The notes under the pieces: model-generated
What the model was told of the DNA's origin: nothing
Databases searched by the model: none
What the model saw: the letters and a program-made list of their open reading frames with translations, nothing else
Shown: piece after piece, positions 11,701 to 24,340 of the stretch
How positions within the stretch are numbered: the stretch's first letter is position 1
How the letters are laid out: each line of letters starts with the position of its first letter
Made by a program: the position numbers and the translations under genes
NCBI GenBank assembly: GCA_027574665.1
Contig: CM050654.1
Location: 30,523,722-30,587,721, forward strand
Origin: Rhynochetos jubatus
Lineage: Eukaryota; Chordata; Aves; Eurypygiformes; Rhynochetidae
Direction: 5' to 3'
DNA: 64,000 bases

Positions 11701-13659
11701 ATCTGACTTTTTGGGGATTCCCATCTCTACTGGAAATCAAAAGGCAAAAAGAGGTTGAAAATCACTGAACTAGAAAATTCAAGAGCCTTCCAGTGGCCTT
11801 GAATATGCTATTCATTGAGGTCGGAAGCTGCTATGGAATTTTTCAATACACGATTTAATCTGGGCAGCCTGAGCTCCAGAAGCAGAGGAAGGAAACCCAG
11901 TGACTCTGGAGCCAGGGCCCCTCCGGCAAGGAAAGGGAACATTTTTCAATGGCTTTTCGAGGACGTGTTGGCCAAGTCACATATGTTACAGCGGTTCACT
12001 GGCAGCAGTATGAAACCAGAAAAGCAGTGTCAGGTGAGCTGCCTAAAAGCACAAAAATTGCTCCCGACTCTGCAACGTGCTAATATTTGGGCATTTGTCG
12101 GTTTTAACTGCGTCATGTCAAGAAGGCAACCTCTTAAGTCCAGGTTTTAGTGGTCATCCTAGTCACAGAGTTAGCAGCAGCTCCTCAGCAGGCAGAAACC
12201 TGCTGTGGCACAGACTTCCCAGCAATGTGGGTATCCCGCAGCGGGAGCTGGGGTGACACAGCCCTGCCTCCCCTGTGCCCCGTCCACCCACTGCAGGGCA
12301 TGCTGCACCGCTCCCCTCACCAGCACCACCAGCGCCAGAAGGCGAGTGGCTGCCTCTGGGTCTTTCTCCATGGGGAAAAAAAGGCTTTTTTTTTGGTCCT
12401 CTGCTTCTCAGCCCGGAACAATCCCTGGATCTGAGTCCCAGTGTGGCCATGCAACTGATGGTTCCAGCGCAGTGTGGGGAGCAGGGAGGGAAGAAGTCAA
12501 GGGAGGGCAGATGACGGATCCTGCCCTCAGCCCAGTGAGGTATGACCAGCACTGAGGGTACAGCATGGTCTCAACTGCAAAGAGACCAGTGGCAAAACAG
12601 CTTTCCACGAACCACTTCAACTTCTGTCTGCCTCGATGGCATTCCTTCCCTCCTTGTGCCTGGAAAATTTGCTGAAGCTTTCAGCGGACGGCATCTTCTC
12701 TGGTCCAGAAAATCTGTGATTTTATTAATAAAGCAAACCAAGCCGTGATCCCTAACCATCACTGCTTTGTTTCATTCCCTCCTGATGGAAAATAAAACGT
12801 TCACTGACTGGTTCCCACAGGGTGCAGGAACAGCTCACAGTGGGGAGAGGTGTCTTGGAGCTGGGGAGCACTCAGGGGACACCGCAACTGTCCCCCCTCA
12901 CCCTGCACCCCACAGCTCTTCCCAGGCCCTCTGATAAATGCATGTTGTGAGAGATCTTCAAGGGTAATGTCCTCCAGTCGAGGGAGCGACGCCGACGTGC
13001 CCCCACCCAGGAGGAGCCCATTAAACTTTCTGTGACAGTATTTTGTGGGTGTCTGTGGTTCCAGAGACCCATATGGCCCAGGTATTTATACTTCATGCTG
13101 AAACAGATCCAGCGGTTTTTGAAGCAGAGGGCATTGCAAGACCGGGAAATATAATCTTATCCCAAAGCCTTGAGAAATTTGGTGGCTGTTATGTACAAGT
13201 CTTCCTCTGTCAAAGGCAGCTCTTGGTCAAGGCCACCTGCTGCTGACCAGTGTTGATAAGAGGACCGCATCCCCCGCTGCTGCGAACGGTCCTACTGCTC
13301 AAAGTGGATCAGGCCCTACATTTTATTAACTGAAAGCCTGCCACAGCGCGGTGAAAGGCATCATGTAGGCCAGTGTCCGAGGCAGAGCTCCCTGCCCATC
13401 CCCAGGTACCCTCGGTGCCGAGGGACGATCCAGACCTCAGCTCGTCTGCATGCTGGCTTCAGTTCCAAGCGCAGCGGCACCGCTCCACACAGGCAGGGAC
13501 CATCGGTTGCGCTATCCATCCCGGGGTCGATTAACCTCAGGGAGCCGAGGGGAGGACAGCAAAGCTCCCGGCAAAGACACCTTCCGCAGCATCTGTGAGA
13601 TGGGGTGATTTGGGGTGTGAGCGAGGTTAGAAAACACAGCTGAAGGGATGGTTGGATAT
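8701..13659. other. Intergenic, no gene recognised
   Basis: Apart from the pentamer repeat at its start, this stretch shows no exon that I recognise. An open frame at 11815-12150 has no family resemblance and no splice context. An AT-rich patch at 9690-9830 has TTAATCACC and AATTAAC motifs but is weaker than the neighbouring candidate elements. Confidence 0.55.
8740..8762 (+). repeat. Short GGTAA tandem repeat
   Basis: AAGGTAAGGTAAGGTGATGTGAGG is a pentameric tandem repeat of about four decaying units. Confidence 0.6.
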
Positions 13660-13738
13660 CACAGAATCATAGAATGGTTTGGGTTGGAAGGGACCTTAAA
13701 GTTCCAACCCGCCTGCCGTGGGCAGGGACCACTTCCCT
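13660..13738 (-). mobile_element. CR1 LINE 3' end fragment
   Basis: TCACAGAATCATAGAATGG followed by TTTGGGTTGGAAGGGACCTT is the reverse complement of the CR1 3' terminus, so the element lies on the minus strand. About 80 bases of 3' end remain, typical of heavily 5'-truncated avian CR1 copies. Confidence 0.9.
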
Positions 13739-14089
13739 GTCACACATCATTTAAACATGTTTTAACGATAGAGGAAACCCATGTCTGAACATGTGTTTTA
13801 TCTCCCTGCAGATACGTAAGAGCTGGGGAGGGATCCTGGAAGTGCAAGGAAACAGCAGTGACTTGCCATCCCCTTGATAACAGGGGCCTTGAAAAGTGCC
13901 CCCAGAAGACACCTCTGGTCATAAATGCTTTGCTAATTTTGGGGTTTGGGTTGCAAGGTTTGCTTGGCCTTCTCCAGAAAGGGAACCTGCTAGCACACTG
14001 TACCGTGCCTCAGTTTCCCCACCTGCACAGCCAGGGTAACTGGGCTGTCCCCACAGGAGCGCTGGGAAGATGGATTGGTTAATATTTGT
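13739..14089. other. Intergenic, nothing recognisable
   Basis: Unique sequence between a CR1 fragment and a candidate regulatory block. No exon is seen. Confidence 0.5.
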
Positions 14090-14330
14090 TTAGTGCTCTG
14101 GAGATAGCATTATATAAGTCTAATTACATTTTATGCCCTCATGTGATAAGGATGTCATCTTGGATTAGAGGGGATTAGTTGTTAATGCCATTCCTGTACA
14201 TACCGGTCCCCTCCGGGGCTTTGATTTCTGCTGAGAAGGTTTTTCACTCTGCTTTCAAATAACCAAGGACCTCCTAGTTATGCTAATCAAGGAAATCAAA
14301 GGGGTTTGGTAGCTGAAAACACTCGGTGGG
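14090..14330. promoter_or_regulatory. Candidate enhancer-like element
   Basis: An AT-rich island in GC-rich surroundings. It contains GTGATAAGG (GATA-type), two GGATTAG cores in GGATTAGAGGGGATTAG (OTX/PITX-type), TCTAATTACA, TATGCTAATC (octamer-like) and AAATCAAAGGGG (TCF/LEF-type). No reading frame or repeat explains it. Binding is inferred from consensus motifs only. Confidence 0.35.
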
Positions 14331-17300
14331 TATCTGGAGATGTCCTCAGCCAAGCAGAAGTGTGTGCTCAGTGACCGCTGGTGCGCACTCGGCATCTCTC
14401 TTACTCTGGCATCCCGGAACCCTTAGCAGGGGCTGGGTGCATCCCCTCCCTGCGCAGTGGGCTCTAAACTCACCACCGAACTAAGTCACATCTAAGTTAA
14501 TGTTTAGCACTCACCCAAAAGAGGGAGATTGACAAATGCCAAAGGAAACAGAGTGAGAAATCACATCTGGGTGATGATCACAGGGCAAAATGCTACTGAG
14601 CATCTGCATCCCCGCATCTGCAGCAGCGATGCTGTCATGGGAGTGCTCTGATCTGCAGCAATGGCCCAGAGCAAGCAAGAGGGGAAGCTGGCTCCCACGC
14701 TGCACGGTGAGAGCCAAGCGACTCACAGGGATTTTGCTTTTCCAAACCTAACACTGTGCAGTTTCCATCCCTACATCACAGTGACCCTGACTGCTCCCAG
14801 AGGACTGCCTGGAGAGCCAAAGCACTGCCCCTGGTTGCAGAGATACCAGAGATGGAGCTGAGATCCCTTCTAGGGATCCCTTTCCAGTGCTCCCACATGC
14901 TCAGGGCACTGGCTCACCTCTGGCATGGGCTGGATTTCAGCTGCTGACCCTAAAGGAAAACAGCTGTGCTGCACCCACCTGCTGCTAGTGTCCCAGAGGA
15001 AACCCTGGAACCATCACCTATTGCTGAACACCCAGGAGTAGCCAGGGGAAGGACTCGGGCTCCTCTCAGAAGCAGGAGGGGAGGGATACTACCTCCCAGC
15101 TGCTGGGAACAGCTTTGGGTCACCAGCACAGTGAAGCAGCTCGGTGGAAAGGAAAACCTCCAGGGACTTCTCAAGCTGCATTAAACTTCCAGAGACAGAT
15201 CCCACCTGCAGCCAGGTATAAACCAGGGAGTTGCAACAAGAAGTGGCGGGAACTGGTGGACCAGGAGCACGGAACAACGGCAAAAGTCTTGCAAACATCC
15301 CTAAACTGTGAAACCGGTATTTGCCTGGGCTGAATGGTGATGGCCAGGGATGCATGTCAGCACAGGCTGGCAGGAGCATCTACCAAAATCCTGAGAGGAG
15401 ATGGTCCTCCCCCCAGCTAACCCTCGGAGCAGAGGTGGGGAGCCTGACCGTGTTGCAGCAGCAGCATCGCTACCCATCCAAGCGGAGAGATGCTTCTGGA
15501 GCAAACGGGACCCCATTGCAGCAGATGCTGAAGATGTCAGTATGGGGTTTGGGGAATGCCAAAATCTCTGGCAGCAGTGGAGGCGGACGTTGCCCTGGGT
15601 GCAGCCGTGACCAGCCAGCCTGCTCCGCAGCACCGTGTCCTGGGCAGGGACAACTGGAAGCCTCTGACAACCCTTCACCGCAGCTCCTGCCACCCCGACC
15701 GCAGGGTGCTGCTTCCCTCCAAGCCTGTGGGAGCAGACGGGTGCTTGCTGGCTGCAGGAAATCAGCTGGACACACAGAGGAAGCACAGACATGACTTTTG
15801 CAGTGTAGATTTCAGTGGGAAGAGGCAGCTGTGAGGTTAAACCTTGCAGGGAGGAGAGAACCAGGTACAGTTGCAGTTCTACGCTGGAACGTCCTCTGAG
15901 CATGCCAGCCCATCACTCATGCATGACATTCAGCAGGGGGTTGCTGATCCCAGAGAAAGGAGGAATCACTGCTTTCAGGAGAGGTTTGGGGTGCAAAGGG
16001 TGATTACTGGCAGGGTTGGCACTTTCAGGGGACCTCATTGCCTTTGACTCATGGAGGAGCTGCTCCATGCCAGGGTGATGAGGGTACAGCCCCTTTTGGT
16101 GCTGGGGCTGAGCAAGGGATGACCAGGGACACACGCAGAGGCACCAGGAGCCCTTTACAGTCCTGGGAGCACCCACAACAATGCTGAGAGGGCACAGCCA
16201 AGCAAGGTGAAGGATGGCCAAACCTTCAGCCCCAGCTCTGAGTCAATGGGGTGCAAAAGCAACCAGGGTTTTCTGCTTTTCTCCATTTATTTCTTTCTGT
16301 TGGCTGGACGAGCTGGCAAGGCAGGGGCTAAATTGATGCTGTTGTCAGTCCAGGCAGGTTGCTCTGTCCTCCCAGGGCAAGAGGAGCTGGGACACAGGTG
16401 GAGGCATCTTGTTTAACTGCTTTCAGCACAGCATCCTTAGCTCAGGCCAGTCCTGCAAGGCAGAGCTGAAGTTGGCCAGGAGGCTGAATTTTCACTCCTT
16501 AAAAAAATTAAATAAATTAAAAGTCAAGATTTTGAGGAAAAAAGGGTTAATTCAGTGTCAGAAACAAGACATGTTCCCTGGAAGCCAACCCAGGGCACAA
16601 TGAGCACTAGGGGCAGCTGCAAGTTGGGGGACTGGGGGCTGCAGGTGCCACTGGGGTGCCCTGGCTCAATGCAACCTGTACAGAGCCTCAGCAGAGCCAG
16701 CACCCTGGGAGCCCCAAGCATCACCCTCCTTCAGCTGCAAAGACCAGCCTCCCTCCCAGCAGCTACTCCAAATGCAGGGCACGGAGCCAAGCTGTCAGGG
16801 AAGCCAGCAGGATCCCATTAGCAATTTTATCAAACTCAACGTTTTTTTGGCAGAATATTACCATTTCGGTGAGTCAGCAGCCTTGGAAAGCGCCTGTCTA
16901 CGGCAGTGGAGCTCGAGATGGGCATGCAGGGAAAGGCCCCTGGGACATGCACCTGACCTGGCTGCATGGACACCATACTCAGAAGGAGCCATGCAATGAA
17001 CTGCCCCGCTTTTTGGCCAGTTCCCCTCCGGTCTATTCCTTGTCAACAGAAGAGCTCGTCCAAGCTGAGATTTCAGGTTAAGTGGACTGACATGCACCAG
17101 GTCGAGACAACAGAAGGACTCGCCCACTGGCTCATTCACTCTTTAAGAGTTACTCTCCCCTTTGCATGCTTGATCAGATCATCAGTTTGCCAAAATTAGG
17201 CCTGGAAACAAGGCAACTTTATTACTCCGACTATTAACATGTTTCCCTCATCTAAATTTTTCTTGCTAAGCCCAAGATTTCTTGCCCCATCCACAGAGAA

Positions 17301-19209
17301 GAGCTCATTCCCCATCCTCTCTGCGTTCATCTCTGGCGTATTTGGGCTGCTCTCATGCCTCCCCAGGCCCCTACTGTTGCCCGTTACCCAACCCAGGTGG
17401 AGCTGGCTGGAGTCACCACACCTGTGCTGATCTCTGGCCACCTTCCAACTTGCCCACAGATTCCCCATCCCAGCGTGAAGCTGCTTTTTCTTCACAGCCC
17501 TTCTCTGCAAGCCCCCAGCACCTTCTTCCAGCAGGTCCCTCACACCTTTCAGAAGGATTTACGGCCCGACTGTTGCTTGGTGAGGATGGAGGAGCTAGTG
17601 CTGGTGGAGAGAGGGAGGAGGACAGGCAGAAGATGATGGCGTGGGGGGAGCCAGCGGATGGGAGACTTGCTGGGAGCCCCAAAATGCCATCAGATCCTAC
17701 TCCCCTCTCCAGCTGCCGGCCGAGGAGTTTGCACACAGGGAGCAGAGCCGGGTCTTCCACGTGAGCTGGGAGCGCTTGGACCAGGGTTGTACCTGTCCCA
17801 AAACAGGGATCAGCTCCAACATGGCTCTGGGGGGCAACGCAGAGTGTAAATCTAGGCTGGGGACTCACAGCACAGACCAGGGTCCTGGAGACCCTGCCAG
17901 GGGAGAGCTTTGTTTCTCACCCCTCCCTGTTTGTTTTTGGCTTTTTAGCCAGAACGGGAGGAGGATGGACAGACAGTGAGACTCGGCCGACTGCCTCCCC
18001 TCTCCCAGCAGCATCTGCGGGGCTGCGGAGTGTCAGCTGCAGATATCTCCTCACAGGAAAAAGCAGGAAAAAACTGGTGGGGAGTGGAAAGAAGATTAGA
18101 AACCCGGCTCCTATTTATAGACCAGCAGCTGAGAAACTGCCCCTGCAACAGGGCCCTCTGCTTAACCCTTTCAGCCCTGAGCACCAAGCCTGAGGTGCTG
18201 AGCCGTGCCGGGGGGTGAGGGAGCATTTTGGCACAGGGGAAGCAGGAGACACCACACTGGGACACCCCATGGAGCAGAGGGGGTAAGAGGCAGGTCTGGG
18301 CATGATGGAACTTACAGAACCAACCCTGGGCAAGGATGATGGGGATGCAGGGGGGTTACTGATGTAGAGAGGTTGGGTCACCAGGACAAGGAAGGGAATA
18401 TCCCAGTGTCCTGCTGCCGGCAGCCAGAGTAAGCCAGAACTGTTTCCTATAATGGGGAGGTAATGGACAGGTTTTAGGGGCAACTCCAATGTTTTCAGCC
18501 TCTTTTGTGACCCCTGAGCTTTGGCAGGGTTGAAGGCAATAGGGGACGTTTCTTTGAGGGCCATCGCATACCTGTTGCCCACGAGTGGCTGCTGATGCTT
18601 GCGGTGGGCTGCTCCATCCCACGGGAGGGGATTGTGACCCTTACCCCCTGCTGCTCCCCACCACGGTCACCCCAAAGCTTGTCAGCAAGAGGACAGCCAG
18701 ATGTTGTCACCAGGTCCCTGCCAAATCCGTGCTGATCTGTTAAATCTATTAGTGTTTCCAAGGAGAGGTCATGCAAACACAAAAATAGAGTTCCCTCTGC
18801 AGGTGCCCTGTGTGCCCAATGGCTGGGAGCAGGAGCTGAGTAGAGCATGGGGTGGGCAAGAGGCAGCATATTCCCAGGACCACACTGGGAAGCTCCCCTA
18901 TGACTCCCAGTCCACCTGCTGTCATTTATGGGTGCCTTTATGCCACACACAGACGTTAAATGTGGAAATTGGATACTGCCAGCTTTCTCAGCCTCCTGCT
19001 GTGCCAGGTGTGGGTTTCACCAAAAGTGGTGGCAAGCAGACACACCTGGGGAGGGAGAAGCTCCCACAAGTGAGCTTCATTAAGGAAAAAAACCCAACAG
19101 TGGTAGCCCTTGGGGTACCCTAAACAGAATAATGAAAGAGCTGCTCAGCTCTGCCACCCTAAATTAGACCTCAGTATAACCCAGTTTATCTGCAGAAGAG
19201 AAAGGGCAG
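14331..19209. other. GC-rich intergenic DNA, no gene recognised
   Basis: Long overlapping open frames on both strands (for example 15301-15903 minus, 17413-17868 minus) look like low stop-codon frequency in GC-rich sequence. None resembles a known protein family and none has consistent splice or start context. A short A-rich patch lies near 16500-16545. An unannotated lncRNA cannot be excluded. Confidence 0.5.
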
Positions 19210-19457
19210 CAAAACTGAAAGAGGGAAGATTTAGATTGGATATCAGGAAGAAATTCTTCATGGAGAGGGTGATGAGGCACTGGCACAGGTTGCCCAGAGA
19301 AGCTGTGGATGCCCCATCCCTGGAAGTATCCAAGGCCAGGCTGGATGAGGCTTTGAGCAACCTGGTCTGGTGGAGGGTGTCCCTGCCCATGGCAGGGGAG
19401 TTGGAACTAGGTGGGCTTTAAGGTCCCTTCCAACCCAAACCATTCTATGATTCTGTA
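19210..19457 (+). mobile_element. CR1 LINE 3' fragment
   Basis: A well-preserved CR1 3' region in sense orientation. It carries AGATTGGATATCAGGAAG, GTTGCCCAGAGAAGCTGTGG, CCATCCCTGGAAG and the terminus AACCATTCTATGATTCTG. It is much younger-looking than the copy at 7.3 kb and shares most of its length with the copy at 58.9 kb. The 5' portion, including the open reading frames, is missing. Confidence 0.93.
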
Positions 19458-19734
19458 AGAAAAGGTGTTGTTGCTGCCTAGCTGGGAGTCGGGGTTTGGT
19501 ACTCCGCACACTGGCTGTCCCGCACCACCAGCAACGCAGCTCCAGCGCTGGCCCGGAGACAGCGACACAAATGTGGGGCTGAGTCCGGGCAGGTTTCATT
19601 GCAATCGTCCATCATTTAAGAACCAAACCTTCCCCCTGCAAACCCCCTCAGCCATAGGCCTCAGCCATTTGCTGCCCCCGCGCGCAGAGACCTGCCAGCT
19701 GTCCCCCCGCTTGCTTGTGTCAAAAGCTATTTTT

Positions 19735-19890
19735 ACAAAATTGCTTTTCTTTACTTCTTAATTGATCTAAATCCTTTCCCTTAGCTTTCTTGTTAAAGGT
19801 GGATTTAAAGAGAAGGAGTTCATTATCTCAGCCATTTTTGAGTCATTATGAATTTCATCCCTCTCCTCATTAGTTACTCATTACCCCTCA
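19735..19890. promoter_or_regulatory. Candidate conserved AT-rich element
   Basis: A sharp AT-rich island within GC-rich intergenic DNA. It contains CTTAATTGATCTAAATCC, CATTATCTCAG (GATA-like reverse), GAGTCATTATGAATTTC and CTCATTAGTTACTCATTA. No coding or repeat explanation is visible. Confidence 0.3.
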
Positions 19891-20224
19891 GCTCTGGAGG
19901 GCTGCTTTGTCCCCGCTGTGTTTGCGAGCAGCTTCCCTGACACCCTCTAATCCCCCCGGCCCTGCGTTAGCTGGGTCTGGTTTATACTGCCTTCGCTCTC
20001 CCTGCCGCTGCCCGCTCGGCTGCCACCCATCTCCTCCGCTCCCGAGCAAGCCCCTGCCTTTTCATTGCGCCCCAGTGGCTGCGTCCTGTCCCGCAGCCAC
20101 CCTGCATCCCTCCGTGGGCTGAAGCTCCACGCGCATCGGCCCCGTGCATCGGCCCTGCCCCAAGGAACAAGCGCCCATTCCCGCTGGCCCCCGTGCCGGG
20201 CAGCAAGGAGAGCCGCTGGCTCCT

Positions 20225-20345
20225 GGTTAGTGGGATGGATATAAATAGCCCTATTTTGGAAAGCAACAGCTTCGCTTGGCCTGTTTTGGTACGTGCCAAG
20301 TCATGACAAAGCAGCACGGAGAGCGGAGTCATGTTGCGTAAGGGC
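20225..20345. promoter_or_regulatory. Candidate regulatory block with CArG box
   Basis: It contains an exact CC(A/T)6GG CArG/SRF site (CCTATTTTGG at 20250-20259) directly beside GATATAAATAG, which is MEF2- or TATA-like. A TCATGAC site (AP-1-like) lies about 50 bases on. The cluster lies about 18.8 kb upstream of TFCP2L1 and 3.3 kb past the CLASP1 poly(A) site. Confidence 0.3.
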
Positions 20346-23300
20346 CTTGGGTTTAACCGGCCAGTATTTCCCCGAGCCTTTGGCTGCAGCCAGATCCTCA
20401 GGGAGAACCTGAAACATTTGAGCATCTCCTGCAGCGGTCTGGGGGAGCACAGGGCTGCAATGGTGTAATCGTCCTCCCGTCCGTGCACGAGCACTTCCCT
20501 GCCGGGTGAGAGCTACGTGTGGTACGGGCACTCAGGGACCGACACAGCTGCTGAACAACCTCCTCCAGTCCCGCACACGTACTGGCTCCAGCCCCCTTAC
20601 CCACGAATGGATCCGTGACCTGGGATCACAACGAGCGATGGTCTTTCTCTGGACCTAAGCAAACACAACAATGCTGCATCTGCTGGCGAGAGACCCCCTC
20701 CACCCCAGGCTGATGCCCACGTTGCTGTCCATGCCTGTGTTGCCCCAGCAGCTTCCCAAAAGCCTTGCAGGGAGGTGGAGGTTTACGGTCTGTGCTCTCT
20801 GAGGTCAGTATTGCACCCATTTCTGCGCTGAGCCCCCTCGCAGCAGGCTCCCCTCGGGACTGGGGTACGCTCGCCGGGGAGGGCCCTTTCCGTACTTCAC
20901 GGATGTGTATGAAAAGGCGAAGCAGGAAAAATGGGTTGGTAAAGGGAAGGGAGGGTGGTGTGATGTTTGCTTGAGGAGGGTAAACAGGGGTTGCACAAGG
21001 AAGCAGTTGGATTGCACAATCAGCAGCAGTGGAATTATTTAACTTAAGTTACCACTGATCAGCTGGAGCTGCACTTTCTCAGGGGGTTTAAGACAAAACA
21101 TCTTATTCTTTAACTGGAGCAAATTAAGATAAGGCACCTGGTCCAGGAGTGCAACTCCACCGACTGAGCCGCTCCTCGGCGCATCCCTCATCGGGGAACG
21201 GGTCGCAAAAGAATTGGAGGTGGATTGCAAAGTGTGTGCTGCTAAGAAACCCGTAGCAGTTCAGGCCCTCCAGGACAGAGAAATGAATTGAAAGCGGGCT
21301 GCAAGTGCATAGTGCAAGCCTTCATGCTTGCCAGGAATCTCCTAACTACCTTAAATTGCTGGCAGCAACTCCTGTCCTCCACTGTAGGGGAGGGCCCAGG
21401 AAAACCATCTAAGCCAGCGATTACGGCCATTCCTCATTCTCCATCCGCGAAGCAGTCACGTGGCTTAGGACAACAGGGGACTTTGTGACAAGGGAGCTAC
21501 AAGGGACAGATACTTCGAGGCGGTTCAATAGACAAACACACCCCTGTCAGCGCACGACGGTCTCAGCCCTAAAGGGCACGCTGAAATCCAGCAGAGGAGC
21601 CAGGAGGCTGAACGAGAGGATGATTTTCATCTGCTCCTGTGTCTCATTTGGAATAACCACTCTGGGATGCTCCCATCGAGCTTTTCACTTGCTGCGGTTG
21701 CATCCCGCAGAGCTGTCGCCCTCTGCCACGCTGCTCCGTGCAAGGTCTTGGCACCCAGGCCCCTAGCTCTGTTTTCCAAGGAGATCAGCAGAGGGTCAGA
21801 CCTGGGCAGTGCGTGGGCACGAGCCATTACTGGGAAAGGACAGCGTCTCCGGGAGGAGCTCCGTGCGTGTGGCGGTGGTTGGTGATGAGCCAGCAGCTGC
21901 TGCTCCATCTTGGCCGCGGGTCCTCGTAACCTGAGCACCAACGCGAGGGTGGCGAAAGGCAGCGCAGCGTACTGAGAGATGCTCTCTGGAGGTGGAGTAG
22001 GCGAATATCCAGCCTCCTCCGGTCCAGCCTTTGCTGCCTGGTGGTCCAGAGGGAAAGGAGACCTCCAGGCACGCAGACAGCCCTCCGCATGAGTCCTGCA
22101 CCAACTGCCAGAATGACCTCTTTCTGCATCTGCGGGATGTCCCTCTCCTCGGCCCCCATAAAGGGTTTCGCAAGGACTGACCGTCTCAAGCACGTGTTAG
22201 TGAAATCCAGCTCCCCAGCTCGGGATGTCTAATGCCACATTCGCAATGCCTCAGACTTCAGAGCTTCTCCAAGTCCCTCAGGGCTGGAAGGCTAATTTAG
22301 GCCAGCATCTGGAGTTTTACAAGGCACAGACGAGATAGTGCTCTATTCATTCCCTCTTCCCTTTCTTATAACCACAGGTACCTGGCACTGCTTGAGAAAA
22401 AACACGTGGTAGCATTCTGGGAAGGATCCAGGGCCACTGGGCAAGGCTGGACCGTCCCTCATACTGCTCCGACATGCAGCAGAGCCAGGAGAGACCTGGC
22501 TCACCCGTGGCTGGGAGAGCTCCCGCTGGCTCCCGGGCCTGGATGCAGAAGGGTCCCGGGGCTGGCACGGGCGCAAGTGCCAGGGCAAGGGAGACACCGA
22601 GGAGGCTGCTGCGAAGGGGCTGCAGCTAAACAGAACTACTCAAACACCCCCAGAAATTGTCCGCCTTATCCTAGCTCAGTAACCAGATAGGGAGTAAAAA
22701 GGGGAGACAAAATAACCCGCTTGCAGGAGTGGAGAGAGGGGATAGCTCAACCAGCAGTGCCTTATCCAGCGGGGCCAGAACCACCGTGTCCTGAACGCTG
22801 GTGTTCCTAACACCCTCCATGTGTTCCGCTGTCTGGCAATATTCCCACCAAGAGCCTCCCACAGGAAATCTGGACCTCCCGAGCTCTCCTGGCTCCCTCG
22901 CACCCACCACAAGGTACTTGAGGACCTTCTACCTTGATGCTAACGCAATGGCATCAAGGCCAGAGACAAACCTTAGGGACCAGGTTTTTACATTGCCACG
23001 AGCTACGGTTCCCCCGGGATAACGCCCAAGGGTGTGAGCGCTCGGGCTCCCCAGCCACTCCCAAGTTCTGGGTCCTCTGGAGCCAGGCAGAGACCTGTGC
23101 AGTTCCCAGCACACCTTCACCTCCCCAGGCACTTCATCACCCAAATTTCTACATCCACGTGTTTTGAAACCTCTGCAACTCTCTTAACGAGCCTCCTAAC
23201 ACGGGCATCTTTTGAAGCTCCTCCAGTTACGTGACTTTGCACGGGACCATCAGCTTCCAAAGAGCCTAACGCCCTCCAGCTTGCCATGTCACAAGAATCC

Positions 23301-23580
23301 CCCAAAATCATGACTTCCCAAAAGCTTTTAAAAGCTGACAGAAAAAGACCAGCCCCCTGTAAAAGATCAGCCGCCCGCTGGCCCCACAGCCGCTCGCTGA
23401 CCCGTGCCCGTAGCAAACAGCCACCACGTCCCGCTAATTGAGACATGAAAACACAGCGGCCGGGGCAGGAATAAGAGCAAATCCTTCGCACGCAAAGGCG
23501 GACGGAGGGAGAAGCTGTGTTGGATAACGGATCTACCCTAATATTCCTACCCCCTGAAAAGACACACAACTCCCACTTAT
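20346..23580. other. GC-rich intergenic DNA downstream of CLASP1
   Basis: No exon, RNA gene or transposon is recognised. Long frames around 21.6-22.2 kb on both strands overlap each other and show no family features. Confidence 0.5.
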
Positions 23581-23601
23581 TCTAGGGCAAACTCAAAAGG
23601 T

Positions 23602-23607
23602 TTTATT
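23602..23607 (-). terminator. CLASP1: CLASP1 poly(A) signal AATAAA
   Basis: Minus-strand AATAAA at 23607-23602 is followed 30-50 bases downstream by a GU-rich element (GTTGTGTGTCTTTTC, 23570-23556), so cleavage is expected near 23585. I see no other AATAAA on this strand between here and the stop codon. Confidence 0.75.
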
Positions 23608-23610
23608 TTA

Positions 23611-23628
23611 ATTTTTTTTTTTTTTTTA
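23611..23628 (-). repeat. Poly-A/T tract just before the poly(A) signal
   Basis: A homopolymer of about 17 T on the plus strand, read as A in the CLASP1 mRNA, ends a few bases before the AATAAA. It can confuse 3'-end mapping. Confidence 0.7.
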
Positions 23629-24300
23629 GCAAATTCTATCACATAAATGTTAACAAAAAACATCTGTACAATTGCCATGATACACTCAAAAGTGAAACAA
23701 ATGAGATATAAATACAGATATGGATGTAACATGACAAAAGCGGAAAAAATAGAAAAAAAAAATACATGCGCATGAGCACGGTGCCAACAAAGTCATTTCT
23801 CACGGCTGGCGTTTTTCAGAGCGTTTTTTACTTCCCATTTAAAACATTGTTAGCAACGTCCTGCTGTATTCTACAAAGGTCTATTTTCCTGTCCCTTAAT
23901 ATGTAATATTATGCTTGATAAATAAAGGGGTGGGGAGAAAAGGTTTCGATGACAAAGATGCGAGTTACGTTACTTATACGGGTTACTGGTAAGCTAGTAA
24001 TAAGCAATAAAAAAGACAGTCTCGTATTGTATTGTAATCCAGGCAAGCACACATAGTGTACCTTAAGAAAGCCACATGCCTCGATATTTCTGCACTACAT
24101 GAGAACTACAGTACGTAGACCTGTGGGGCAGGTGGATCCGGTATTTGCCCATGCCCACGGAGCACTGGTGCAGCCAATGGCAGAAAACACATCCACATCT
24201 GAGATTTCGGCAACCTTGCAGCCAGGAGCCGCTGTCTGCTGAGAGTTTCCTCCCACCCAGACTTTTAAAGCGTGGTGGGCAAATAAAACACACTTTGTTC

Positions 24301-24340
24301 CTTTTTTTTTCTTTTTTTCTTTTTTTCTTTTTTTTTTTCC
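24301..24340. repeat. Polypyrimidine simple repeat (T)n with C interruptions
   Basis: A run of T with single C interruptions about every eight bases, ending in CCCC. It lies in the CLASP1 3' UTR and is A-rich with G interruptions in the mRNA. Confidence 0.85.

Noticed and set aside
11815..12150. A 111-codon frame that looks moderately protein-like
   Set aside because: No family is recognised, there is no promoter or splice context, and the length is not exceptional for chance in this composition.
14950..18622. Long overlapping frames in GC-rich intergenic DNA (for example 15301-15903 minus)
   Set aside because: No known domain, no consistent start or splice context, and equally long frames on the opposite strand.
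24301..24340. A-rich tract in CLASP1 mRNA sense as an alternative poly(A) site
   Set aside because: The As are encoded in the genome and no AATAAA lies just upstream. It is more likely an internal oligo-dT priming site.
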